Origin: a virus
Strand: one strand, 5' to 3'
DNA: 25,947 nt
Virus record (IMG/VR): IMGVR_UViG_3300031857_001206
Span: 1-25,947 of that record
Part shown: piece by piece, positions 5,773-11,943 of the stretch
Layout of the letters: each line of letters opens with the position of its first letter
How positions within the stretch are numbered: position 1 is the stretch's first letter
Made by a program: the position numbers and the translations under genes
Notes under the pieces: generated by a model
Told to the model about the DNA's origin: nothing
Database searches by the model: none
Seen by the model: the letters and a program-made list of their open reading frames with translations, nothing else

Positions 5773-6923
5773 TGGATGCTTCCAATCTCTGCCGTATCGA
5801 ATGCCTTAGACTTACGTTTGGCAGGCTTAGGTGCGGTTGGGTCAGCGTCAAAGAACGGGATGTCATGTTCAGCCTCAACAACCTGTAAAGCTGCAACCAG
5901 TTTGTCCAACTGTGCATTGTCACATTCAACGAGTTTTGGGCATCCTTCAGGCCATGTCACCTTCAGCATGTTTTGTGCTTTCGGGCTGAGGTTGCCGATC
6001 CGTGCCTTTACCCAACCTTGCCGGATGGTGAGTTCGTTTGAGGGTGCAGGAATGTCGTCCTGTGGTATCGGATTTACCACAGGCACGACATCTCCCTGCT
6101 TCTCGTCAGAGAACTTGTAAGGCTTAAACAGGTCTTTACGCTTACGCCAGTCACGGGTTGCGAACGACATCTTCGCTGCTTCCCATCCTGCTTCAAGGTC
6201 AACTGTGTAGAACTTGCACGTTGCTTCACCGGCTGGAAGATGGCAGATGATGCCTTCTTTCATGTCTAAGCCTTCTGGGAGTGGTGTGCGTTCGCCAGTT
6301 TTCCAGTCATAAATCCAGTCAGCGTGTGCGTACATGGCGAGCTGTACTGCGATTGAACCAAACGAGTACGACAAGTCGGTTCCAGTCTTCAAGTCAAAGA
6401 TGCAGATTTTGCCGTCACGGGTCGTGACGATTCGGTCTGCTGTACCTGCATACTCGTACTCATCATTGATGAGGAGTACTTCAATCCATTCTTTACGCAT
6501 ACCGAAGTCCCACGCTGCGATTGATGCAACATAGGTTTCAATATCGGCCTGTAATCCTTGAAGGATTTGTGGCTTCATACCAAGGTCTAACTGTTGGGTG
6601 ATTGAGTGAAGTGCTGTACCGAGGTTTGCTCGACTGTATGCGCCCGCTGCTTCAATCGCATCGTTTGCAATCTTGTTTAGTTTGCTTCGATCATCCAACG
6701 ATGTTGATGCTTGTGCAAGCAGATCCGCTCGTTGAACAATCCCTGTGATTGCCATGCGTGTTTTCCAATCAGCAAGTGATGATGAATCATCCAACACTTT
6801 TGCGATTGTTGTGACACGGGTGTAGCCACGTTCTTTGCCTGTGGCTGGGTCACTAATTTTGTAGCGACCCCAACGGTCTTTTGGTGCTTCCGCTAATAAA
6901 CTGAACTCGTCTGATGTACTCAT
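5769..6923 (-). CDS. PD-(D/E)XK exonuclease, RecB/Cas4-like
   Basis: 384 residues from the ATG at 6923, which has TAGGAGG 7 bases upstream; a frame extension to 6992 would cross the promoter. The nuclease motifs appear in order: H106 in GTALHS, D163 in YAGTADRI, D177-x-K179 in IFDLKTG, and Q194 in AVQLAMYAHADW, typical of RecB-family and Cas4-like phage exonucleases. The last 100 residues are a linker and tail with several KPAK-like basic patches. It probably resects DNA ends for recombination-dependent replication, with the downstream protein and the SSB-like protein handling the exposed strand. It is the first gene after the promoter at 6965-6992. Confidence 0.85.
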   Translation of the reverse strand: MSTSDEFSLLAEAPKDRWGRYKISDPATGKERGYTRVTTIAKVLDDSSSLADWKTRMAITGIVQRADLLAQASTSLDDRSKLNKIANDAIEAAGAYSRANLGTALHSITQQLDLGMKPQILQGLQADIETYVASIAAWDFGMRKEWIEVLLINDEYEYAGTADRIVTTRDGKICIFDLKTGTDLSYSFGSIAVQLAMYAHADWIYDWKTGERTPLPEGLDMKEGIICHLPAGEATCKFYTVDLEAGWEAAKMSFATRDWRKRKDLFKPYKFSDEKQGDVVPVVNPIPQDDIPAPSNELTIRQGWVKARIGNLSPKAQNMLKVTWPEGCPKLVECDNAQLDKLVAALQVVEAEHDIPFFDADPTAPKPAKRKSKAFDTAEIGSIQ

Positions 6924-6964
6924 TCGCAGGCCTCCTAAAGCTTGGGAATTATGGGTGTGAATTG

Positions 6965-6992
6965 ACCATAGCAGGTTGAATTGCTTTGTCAA
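6965..6992 (-). promoter_or_regulatory. Sigma70-type promoter for the nuclease/SSB operon
   Basis: On the minus strand TTGACA (plus positions 6987-6992), a 16-base spacer and TATGGT (6965-6970). The -35 box is a perfect consensus match and the -10 has four of six. It lies in the gap between the Holliday resolvase and the nuclease start at 6923, leaving room for a short leader with TAGGAGG. This implies that the operon is read by the host housekeeping RNA polymerase, likely early in infection. Confidence 0.75.
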
Positions 6993-7001
6993 GCATTACT
7001 T

Positions 7002-7370
7002 CTACGGGGCGGGTGTAACAGGGTTTTGAGTTGGTTGATCGAGCATCAGCATCAGTTCACCCCAAATCTTGGCTGGCATCACCGCATACCAATCATCAAC
7101 ATTCGTTGACCCTCTGCGTTTGATAATGACTGTGCCAGTCCACGCTTTAGCGTTCTCCATCTCCACTTCAAGTTCACGCAAATAGCCTGGAATATCAATC
7201 TTCTTCTCTGCTTTAACTTCGATGCAAACACCAGGCATTCCGTCTATGTCGCCTCTGTCGTCTTGCCATCCGGCACGACTGCGTTCAGCGTGAATCCAGC
7301 CAAGTTTGCGCAACCACTTTGCTACAGCAAGTTCAGCTGCGGAACCTTTACGCTTCTGCGGTGATGTCAC
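7002..7370 (-). CDS. Holliday junction resolvase-like nuclease (PD-(D/E)XK)
   Basis: 122 residues. The N-terminus KRKGSAAELAVAKWLRKLGW followed by GDIDGMPGVCIEVKAEKK gives the archaeal-Hjc type active site: E13, D43 (with D41 nearby), E51 and K53. Such enzymes resolve four-way junctions and branched replication intermediates before packaging. The GTG at 7370 lies inside the end of the WhiB gene (23-base overlap) but has an excellent TAGGAGG site 7 bases upstream, so the start is well supported. The promoter for the next operon lies just after its end. Confidence 0.8.
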   Translation of the reverse strand: MTSPQKRKGSAAELAVAKWLRKLGWIHAERSRAGWQDDRGDIDGMPGVCIEVKAEKKIDIPGYLRELEVEMENAKAWTGTVIIKRRGSTNVDDWYAVMPAKIWGELMLMLDQPTQNPVTPAP

Positions 7371-7650
7371 CAGTACGCCTCCTAGACCGTCTTAACCTTT
7401 GACGCTCCATAGTAGTCGTACCACCCCAGATACCTATCTCGTCGTTGTCTAACGCAAACTTGAGACAGATTCGACGCACGTTGCATTTCGCACAGAACAG
7501 TTTTGCGTCAGCGATTGCGTGTGGTGAACCTTCGTTGAAGAACAGTTCGGTTTCACCTTTGCAGCGTGACATTTCTTGCCATTCTGGTCTGAGTGGTCTG
7601 AAGGTGTTGTCACCGTCTGACCACATGTCAACTACATGACCGCTGCTCAT
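7348..7650 (-). CDS. WhiB-family iron-sulfur transcription factor
   Basis: 100 residues with the full WhiB signature: four cysteines C30, C53, C56 and C62 (CAKCNVRRIC) that hold a 4Fe-4S cluster, the G[IV]WGG turn as GIWGG at 73-77, and a basic C-terminal DNA-binding stretch (ERQRLRRSRRRTG). WhiB proteins are confined to Actinobacteria and their phages and bind the host sigma factor region 4 to change promoter choice. Phage WhiB proteins can repress host whiB2 or alter cell division; which role applies here is unknown. The ATG at 7650 overlaps the previous TGA (ATGA). Confidence 0.93.
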   Translation of the reverse strand: MSSGHVVDMWSDGDNTFRPLRPEWQEMSRCKGETELFFNEGSPHAIADAKLFCAKCNVRRICLKFALDNDEIGIWGGTTTMERQRLRRSRRRTGDITAEA

Positions 7651-7928
7651 TGGTAGTCACGGTTCGTTGGATGGTAATAACGTGAACGAGTTTCCATCTG
7701 TTGCCAGTAGCGTTCCTGTGCTTCTTTACGGATTTGGAGTTGGTGTTCACGCACGTTCAAGATGTGCAGATAAACAATCGCTGCGAAGTTGAGTGCGATG
7801 AATAGTTTCCATTCGAGCGGGGTTGCTGGTTGCGCATCTGGCAGTTCTTCTGCTGTTGGTAACAACCAGAATCCCCACAGGATTCCCATTCCGATAACTG
7901 TTCCAATTTGCTTTTGTCTGTTTGTCAT
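7647..7928 (-). CDS. Small membrane protein with two hydrophobic segments
   Basis: 93 residues from the ATG at 7928, chosen because AAGGAGG stands 6-7 bases before it; an upstream ATG at 7952 has no site. Hydrophobic segments cover about residues 9-24 (GTVIGMGILWGFWLLP) and 40-56 (LFIALNFAAIVYLHIL), followed by a charged helical tail rich in Q, E and R. It would sit in the inner membrane with a cytoplasmic tail. It is translationally coupled to WhiB. Possible roles are envelope modification or superinfection exclusion; holin is less likely because a lysis cassette lies elsewhere. Confidence 0.6.
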   Translation of the reverse strand: MTNRQKQIGTVIGMGILWGFWLLPTAEELPDAQPATPLEWKLFIALNFAAIVYLHILNVREHQLQIRKEAQERYWQQMETRSRYYHPTNRDYQ

Positions 7929-7988
7929 GTTGCCCTCCTTTGGGTCATTCATGACATTAGAGCAAGACTGAAGCGAAGTGGTGGATGG

Positions 7989-8519
7989 TCACAAATCCCA
8001 GTTGGCTAGTTTGCCCTGGGTGTTTTTCATGAGGTATACAGCCATCGCTATTGAGCAGTCCACGTCATAGAGGGCTTCTAGGTCTTTGCGTTTGTTGCCT
8101 GTGTTGACTCCGCATACCTTGCGTGTTGCTGATAGCCAGCTGGAGTTGTGTTGAAAGAGACCTGAATCGTATGACCCGTTTTTGTTGAGTGTCCAAACGA
8201 TTCGGCCTTGAGCGTCCCAGCGGGCATTGACCGCTTTCCTGTTGCATCTGGCTTCACGCCAAGCCAGGTAGCTGAAGGTTTGTACCGGTAGGCCTGCTGC
8301 AGCGATCTTTGGTTCCCATTGTGGGCATCGCTTGGACTTATCTTTTGAGACTCCTCTAGGGAGTTTTTCTTCTACAACTTGTGGCATCTGTTCACGCATT
8401 TGCCGTTGATGCTTGATGGTGACGGCTGGGTTGGTTTGGTTTGATTGGGGTGCTTGGGCGTATGTTACGCCTGCTCCGATTGTGAGTAGGGCGATGAGGC
8501 TTGCGGTGAGTTTCAGCAA
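7989..8519 (-). CDS. Secreted lytic transglycosylase/lysozyme-like protein
   Basis: 176 residues with an N-terminal signal peptide (LTASLIALLTIGAGVTYAQA, about 1-22). The mature part has WREARCNRKAVN with E89 in the place of the catalytic Glu of the goose-lysozyme/SLT family, then SYDSGLFQHNSSW at 116-128, resembling the SxGLxQxN substrate motif. Cysteines at 65, 92, 136 and 155 could form two disulfides, consistent with export. The start at 8519 has GGAAGG 6 bases upstream. It lies far from the endolysin and inside the regulatory region, so it might act on peptidoglycan outside the membrane rather than in final lysis. A cell-wall hydrolase is likely; the exact bond is not certain. Confidence 0.75.
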   Translation of the reverse strand: MLKLTASLIALLTIGAGVTYAQAPQSNQTNPAVTIKHQRQMREQMPQVVEEKLPRGVSKDKSKRCPQWEPKIAAAGLPVQTFSYLAWREARCNRKAVNARWDAQGRIVWTLNKNGSYDSGLFQHNSSWLSATRKVCGVNTGNKRKDLEALYDVDCSIAMAVYLMKNTQGKLANWDL

Positions 8520-8540
8520 GTTGTTTCCTTCCGTTTGTCC

Positions 8541-8577
8541 GATATATATCGCACACCCAAGGAGGGGGAGGTGTGCG
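8541..8577. promoter_or_regulatory. Palindrome GATATATATC next to an 8-bp hairpin (operator/terminator candidate)
   Basis: GATATATATC (8541-8550) is a perfect 10-base palindrome. Its last base begins a stem CGCACACC (8550-8557) with GGTGTGCG (8570-8577) and a 12-base purine-rich loop. Both lie between the ribbon-helix-helix gene and the secreted hydrolase gene. The hairpin could end the upstream transcript, though no T-run follows; the palindrome could be an operator for the RHH protein encoded next door. Confidence 0.45.
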
Positions 8578-8624
8578 GGATGTTCAAGCCCAAGAAAAGG
8601 CGGGCGAACGATCCGAGGTTCAGT

Positions 8625-8774
8625 CTAGTCCGTTGGGTGCTGTGTTCGGTAGTACAGGTCTAAAGCCTGTTTGACTATCTGGGCGTTCGATGTGTCTTGC
8701 AATTCGGCTTCAACCTTGAGCCAATGCAAGGTCTCTTGTGGGATTCTGATAGTGAGTGTCGGGTACTTAGTCAT
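8625..8774 (-). CDS. Ribbon-helix-helix (Arc/CopG-type) DNA-binding protein
   Basis: 49 residues. It begins TKYPTLTIRIPQETLHWLK: the alternating LTIRI is the DNA-contacting beta ribbon, followed by helix LHWLKVEAELQ and helix NAQIVKQALDLYYRTQ. This is the classic RHH layout, which works as a dimer of dimers on short palindromes. The ATG at 8774 has AGGTGG 6 bases upstream and sits two bases after the previous stop. The palindrome at 8541-8550 is a plausible target, which would make it a regulator of the secreted hydrolase gene. Confidence 0.75.
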   Translation of the reverse strand: MTKYPTLTIRIPQETLHWLKVEAELQDTSNAQIVKQALDLYYRTQHPTD

Positions 8775-8776
8775 TG

Positions 8777-9031
8777 TTACCACCTGACCAAATCGCCGTC
8801 AGCTTCTTGACATTCTGGACACCATGACGTGTAACCAGCACCACGCTTTGAATGAACCCAAGTTGCAAGGTTGCGCTTGTTTGTGTCTTGAATGATTCCT
8901 GCATTCATCCATTCACCATCAACAAAGTGTTCACACATCAAAGCCCATTTGCCTCCGTCTTCTGGGCAATCTGCTTCAACAACTCCGACGATGCGTGTGA
9001 GGAAGTTTGGTGTTTGTGTTACTCGATTCAT
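8777..9031 (-). CDS. Hypothetical protein with C-terminal CPEC motif
   Basis: 84 residues starting MNRVTQTPNFLTRIVGVVEA. Cysteines include C in ADCPEDGG, ALMCEH and SWCPECQE, so a zinc site is possible. The central part (WMNAGIIQDTNKRNLATWVH) looks like a small mixed fold. The ATG at 9031 overlaps the previous TGA as TGATG with GGTGG 7 bases upstream; a GTG at 9034 adds one residue and is also possible. Small zinc-finger-like proteins of this size are common in phage early regions. No function is assigned. Confidence 0.55.
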   Translation of the reverse strand: MNRVTQTPNFLTRIVGVVEADCPEDGGKWALMCEHFVDGEWMNAGIIQDTNKRNLATWVHSKRGAGYTSWCPECQEADGDLVRW

Positions 9032-9225
9032 CACAGCACCACCGTTGTATCTACAACTTCACCGTCAACGATGAGCAAGTTTGCGTAGTAAACCTTCTTG
9101 CCATTTGGACGCTTGATACCTGCGAAGTGTGTCCAACCGAGTTGTGTTGAGAAGATTGAGCTGTGCTCTTTGATTTCTACAACTTCCCAATTCTGACCTT
9201 TGTTGCTGAACTTAATTGCTTCCAT
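9031..9225 (-). CDS. Hypothetical small protein behind a promoter
   Basis: 64 residues starting MEAIKFSNKGQNWEVVEIKE, a beta-rich small domain with the core FAGIKRPNGKKVYYANLLIV. The ATG at 9225 has GGGAGG 6 bases before it; an upstream frame start at 9246 has no site. It is the first gene after a good sigma70-like promoter at 9267-9295, so it should be made early and at a useful level. It is followed directly by the CPEC protein and the RHH protein, forming a small regulatory-looking operon. Function unknown. Confidence 0.6.
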   Translation of the reverse strand: MEAIKFSNKGQNWEVVEIKEHSSIFSTQLGWTHFAGIKRPNGKKVYYANLLIVDGEVVDTTVVL

Positions 9226-9266
9226 GATGTCCCTCCCAGAACTCAAGGTGTTTCCTTGATGACTTC

Positions 9267-9295
9267 AATCTAGGGGGTTGTAAGACAAATTGCAA
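9267..9295 (-). promoter_or_regulatory. Sigma70-type promoter for the early regulatory operon
   Basis: On the minus strand TTGCAA (plus 9290-9295), a 17-base spacer and TAGATT (9267-9272). The AT-rich sequence just upstream contains the palindrome ATTATTT-GA-AAATAAT (9298-9313), which could act as an UP element or an operator. The gap lies between the stop at 9314 and the ATG at 9225, and has the strong ribosome site GGGAGG. Confidence 0.7.
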
Positions 9296-9313
9296 CTATT
9301 ATTTGAAAATAAT

Positions 9314-9628
9314 TTAAGATTTTTTTGACCCTTTATTTATAAGGGTTTGCGGGACTAGACCAGGGATATTCTTCGTCATGACCTTCATATCCTGCACCAT
9401 CGCCACCGGAATACAGAGAACCCCATCCACGTCATCAGCGTCAGTCTTCGACTGGAATATCGTGATATGACCTTCTTTGCCACCATCGGAAATAGGTAGC
9501 AGAAACCCACAGCTGACAACCTCACAAGGCTCAGAACCGATGTCGGTGATTGGTGTCCACGTATCGGTTGCAGCGTGAGCGTCATGCCATCTGACGACAA
9601 CCATTGTGCGCATCTCATCGTGCGACAT
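9314..9628 (-). CDS. Conserved phage protein of unknown function (WHDAHAATDTWT type)
   Basis: 104 residues starting MSHDEMRTMVVVRWHDAHAA. The opening VVVRWHDAHAATDTWT and the later EPCEVVSCGFLLP and VDGVLCIPVAMVQDMKV belong to a small protein pattern I recognise from diverse marine and actinobacterial phages; no biochemical role is known to me. The ATG at 9628 has GAGAGG upstream and overlaps the end of the metallophosphoesterase by 14 bases. The C-terminus is Lys-rich. It ends just before the AT-rich promoter region, so it closes the transcript coming from the structural genes. Confidence 0.75.
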   Translation of the reverse strand: MSHDEMRTMVVVRWHDAHAATDTWTPITDIGSEPCEVVSCGFLLPISDGGKEGHITIFQSKTDADDVDGVLCIPVAMVQDMKVMTKNIPGLVPQTLINKGSKKS

Positions 9629-10583
9629 AATCCCGTCCTCTCCACCTAGCCCAACCATCACGAATAGGAATCATCTCAAGGTTGAACTCCCCATCACCAG
9701 GCACATACTCAACCACACTTAAACCCTGTTGCCAGTCTTCCGCTCGATACAACGGACGACCATCCAAATCATGTCCTCCACGTGTTGAAGGCACAGCACC
9801 ATCAATACGAGCCAAACAACCAGGCGATGCAGCAAGGATAGTTCTCGCCCCGTCATGGTCGTCCCGTGTGCGTTCAGCCCACTCTCTGCGGTGGATGTGA
9901 CCGTAGATGACAGAGGTTTTGACTGTCGCAAGATACTTGTGAGCGGTACTTCCACCGGAGGCAACCTTGTCACCATGAATGACATGAAGACGCTGGTTGA
10001 TCCAATGCGCACCCGTAGGGTAACCAGGTAGATACTCCACGCCATAGTCGTCAAGGTTGCAGAGATACGGTACCGACATCACAGGCCACTCATCAGGCCT
10101 CAGTCCTCGACGTAATCCGAACGCTGCACCAGCACCATCAAGAATGAAGTTGCCGAGCCGTTCCTCATGGTTGCCAGCGATCCAAACTATTCGAGCGTCT
10201 GGGGCTAGTTTGCGTAACTGTGCGCAGAGCTGGCTGGCACGGTCAATCGCAGCCTGAGTAGTTCTAGCGAACGCTGGGGTGTATCGGTATTTGCCAAACT
10301 CACAGAGGTCTAGGTTGTCTCCAACTAGAACGATTTGGTCGGGCTTGGATGCTTTGACGATTTGTAGTGCAACGTCTAAGGCTTGCTCGTCGTGGATTGG
10401 TTCAAGGTTGTTGTCGTGTGTTCTGAAGTATCCGAGTTGCATGTCGGGGAGAATGACTGCGACTGCATAGTCTCGTTGTGTTGTCTTCGTTGCCTTCGTT
10501 GCAGGGAGCGCATACTTCTTGCCTTGTTGTACAACAGGCCACGCAGGATAATAGTTGTGCCTAATTTCATTGAGTAATGACAT
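9615..10583 (-). CDS. Calcineurin-like metallophosphoesterase
   Basis: 322 residues with the complete metallophosphoesterase motif set: D47 in LPDMQLGYF, GD at 88-89 in VLVGDNLDL, GNHE at 137-140, HGD at 203-205 and GHIH at 228-231. These bind two metal ions and cut phosphodiester or phosphomonoester bonds. Phage members of this type are often found near replication genes and may process DNA ends or nucleotides; substrate cannot be told from sequence. The ATG at 10583 lies inside the end of the small HTH gene (17-base overlap) with AGGG upstream. The first 38 residues are outside the fold and are basic. Confidence 0.88.
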   Translation of the reverse strand: MSLLNEIRHNYYPAWPVVQQGKKYALPATKATKTTQRDYAVAVILPDMQLGYFRTHDNNLEPIHDEQALDVALQIVKASKPDQIVLVGDNLDLCEFGKYRYTPAFARTTQAAIDRASQLCAQLRKLAPDARIVWIAGNHEERLGNFILDGAGAAFGLRRGLRPDEWPVMSVPYLCNLDDYGVEYLPGYPTGAHWINQRLHVIHGDKVASGGSTAHKYLATVKTSVIYGHIHRREWAERTRDDHDGARTILAASPGCLARIDGAVPSTRGGHDLDGRPLYRAEDWQQGLSVVEYVPGDGEFNLEMIPIRDGWARWRGRDYVAR

Positions 10584-10794
10584 TGGCAGCCCTGTATCGT
10601 GTGATGACTGACGGAGAGAGCTTTATCTGTCGGGCTTGTAACGCTTTAATGATTTGTGTCGGACGAATCGTCGGATCATTCAACGCATCGAGCAAGTCTC
10701 GTCCATCGGCTTCACCAAGTTTGGCAAGAATGAAGTCAATGCTTCCGCTGTTACCAACGGCCTGACCTTTAATTTCGTTTAGGAACTTCCCCAC
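10567..10794 (-). CDS. Small helix-turn-helix protein
   Basis: 75 residues from the GTG at 10794, chosen because AAGGAGG stands 6 bases upstream; the frame stays open to 10845 without support. The C-terminal half (LLDALNDPTIRPTQIIKALQ, then KLSPSVITRYR) has the layout of the small HTH proteins found in actinophages. The N-terminus GKFLNEIKGQAV is short and charged. It lies between a membrane protein and the metallophosphoesterase. It could be a DNA-binding regulator or, less likely given its distance from head genes, a terminase small-subunit relative. Confidence 0.6.
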   Translation of the reverse strand: MGKFLNEIKGQAVGNSGSIDFILAKLGEADGRDLLDALNDPTIRPTQIIKALQARQIKLSPSVITRYRAANVITQ

Positions 10795-10993
10795 GTGTTG
10801 CCTCCTTGAGATGCCAGTCGATATGCGAATCCAACTTACTATCAATTCGCTCTACATTTCCACCGACTGACCGCAGGATTTCCATGACGTTTGCATGGTC
10901 GTTCGTGTTCTCTTTACGCACCTTCAGCAGAAGCGTAGTGACAATACCGCCAACTGCTGTAACGAGAGCTGCAATGACGACACCCCAATCCAC
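10769..10993 (-). CDS. Small membrane protein with coiled tail, holin-like
   Basis: 74 residues. One N-terminal membrane span (about 5-24, VVIAALVTAVGGIVTTLLLK) is followed by a charged helical tail (NDHANVMEILRSVGGNVERI). This resembles the DUF2746-like one-span proteins found beside actinophage endolysins. The GTG at 10993 lies just after the endolysin stop (TGATGTGG); an ATG there is out of frame. The ribosome site is weak, so coupling to the endolysin is probable. It may be a holin, antiholin or spanin-like accessory to lysis. Confidence 0.65.
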   Translation of the reverse strand: MDWGVVIAALVTAVGGIVTTLLLKVRKENTNDHANVMEILRSVGGNVERIDSKLDSHIDWHLKEATRGEVPKRN

Positions 10994-10994
10994 A

Positions 10995-11552
10995 TCAAGC
11001 CTGAACCTTTGATGCCAACCAAGCCTTCACACGCTCCGGCTTATTATCGCCAGCAACATAACGAAGATGCCAAGGTTCCTGAGGGACAACCTCCCACGAA
11101 AACCCAAACGACACAGCATTCTTCTTCAACCACTCAAGCCGTTTCCCGTTGGCGTTCGCAATATCAATGGCGATGCCGAGGTTATGCTTCGATAAGCCAG
11201 GTGTCGCCAAGGGAGCCATGCCCTTCTTGAGATACCAAGCTTGACCTTTGTACACCTTCGGCTTTTGACCAGCGATCACATTGGTTGTATAGCGTTGATA
11301 GAAGCCGTACTCCTGGGTCTCAAGACTGCGGTATGTGTCGGCTTGGCTACTGGGAGACAGGTCAATTCCTTCAGCGTTCGCAGCAGCATCCATAGCCTCA
11401 TACGCATCCGCAGCGCAATGATGAAGTTTGCCTTTACCCTCGATAGCTCGAAGCAACTTAGGTGGCAGTTTGCCTGGCACAGCCTTCTTCAAACATGAAC
11501 ACAGCACAACAGGGATAATCGGCAGGTCACCCTGCTTCTTAGCTGATGCCAT
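10995..11552 (-). CDS. Endolysin, M15/VanY-type peptidase
   Basis: 185 residues. The C-terminal domain carries the M15 zinc peptidase signature: SKHNLGIAIDIA with H123 and D130, and EPWHLRY with E159 as catalytic residue and H162 as third metal ligand; R75 in TYRS fits the substrate-binding position. These enzymes cut L-Ala-D-Glu or D-Ala-D-Ala bonds in cell-wall peptides. There is no signal peptide, so a holin is needed for release, and two small membrane genes lie immediately upstream. The ATG at 11552 shares its base with the stop of the holin candidate. The first 60 residues include CSC and HHC clusters of unclear role. Confidence 0.88.
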   Translation of the reverse strand: MASAKKQGDLPIIPVVLCSCLKKAVPGKLPPKLLRAIEGKGKLHHCAADAYEAMDAAANAEGIDLSPSSQADTYRSLETQEYGFYQRYTTNVIAGQKPKVYKGQAWYLKKGMAPLATPGLSKHNLGIAIDIANANGKRLEWLKKNAVSFGFSWEVVPQEPWHLRYVAGDNKPERVKAWLASKVQA

Positions 11553-11779
11553 TACTTAGCCTTGCCGAACGCTTCAGCGATTTCCTCTTTAGTGAGAACA
11601 CCATCAGATGACCATGCACGAAGCAAAGATTCAGTTACCTTGGCTGCTGCCACGATACCTGCGATTGCTGCTGCCTTCCAAAGTTGCACGTCAAGGACTG
11701 CACCACCGGCAACAGCAGCCAAAGCTGATGAACCGAATACTGCAACGATACGAAGGATGAGAGTCTTGAGAGTTTCCAT
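11552..11779 (-). CDS. Holin candidate
   Basis: 75 residues with two hydrophobic, Ala-rich helices (about 7-29 and 32-48: AVFGSSALAAVAGGAVLDVQ, AAAIAGIVAAAKV) and a charged C-terminus (LTKEEIAEAFGKAK). This is the typical shape of actinophage holins, and it sits directly before the endolysin with end-to-start overlap. It would form the membrane hole that lets the endolysin reach the wall. The ATG at 11779 overlaps the TAA of the preceding membrane gene as TAATG. Confidence 0.78.
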   Translation of the reverse strand: METLKTLILRIVAVFGSSALAAVAGGAVLDVQLWKAAAIAGIVAAAKVTESLLRAWSSDGVLTKEEIAEAFGKAK

Positions 11780-11943
11780 TAGTTGTTGTCCTTATTGGTA
11801 TATGCGCCGATGAAATGTAGAACGAGAGCTGCGATGGTTAGCCAGATCACGATCCGTTGCAACGTGCCAGACAAGGTAAGGATTGTGGTGACTGATGCTG
11901 CGATTGTCCATATCAACGCATGGAACTCACCCCAAAACTTCAT
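11779..11943 (-). CDS. 54-residue two-span membrane protein (second holin candidate)
   Basis: Reads MKFWGEFHALIWTIAASVTT and continues through two spans (about 9-24 and 31-48, IVIWLTIAALVLHFIGAY) to a polar KDNN end. The ATG at 11943 overlaps the stop of the mucin-like gene as TGATG, and its TAA overlaps the next ATG as TAATG, so it is firmly embedded in the lysis cassette. Two small membrane genes before an endolysin commonly make a holin/antiholin pair; which one makes the hole cannot be told. A membrane partner for the preceding secreted protein is another possibility. Confidence 0.65.
   Translation of the reverse strand: MKFWGEFHALIWTIAASVTTILTLSGTLQRIVIWLTIAALVLHFIGAYTNKDNN

Noticed and set aside
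8580-8663. Plus-strand ORF of 27 codons with GGAGG upstream (starts MFKPKKRRANDPRFS)
   Set aside because: It runs against the RHH gene, all other genes are on the minus strand, and its apparent ribosome site is the purine loop of the hairpin at 8550-8577. Kept as unlikely rather than impossible.
9298-9358. ACCCTT/AAGGGT hairpin near 9328-9348 as a terminator of the structural transcript
   Set aside because: It lies within the coding end of the 104-residue gene, and the following minus-strand bases are A-rich, not T-rich; not strong enough to list.
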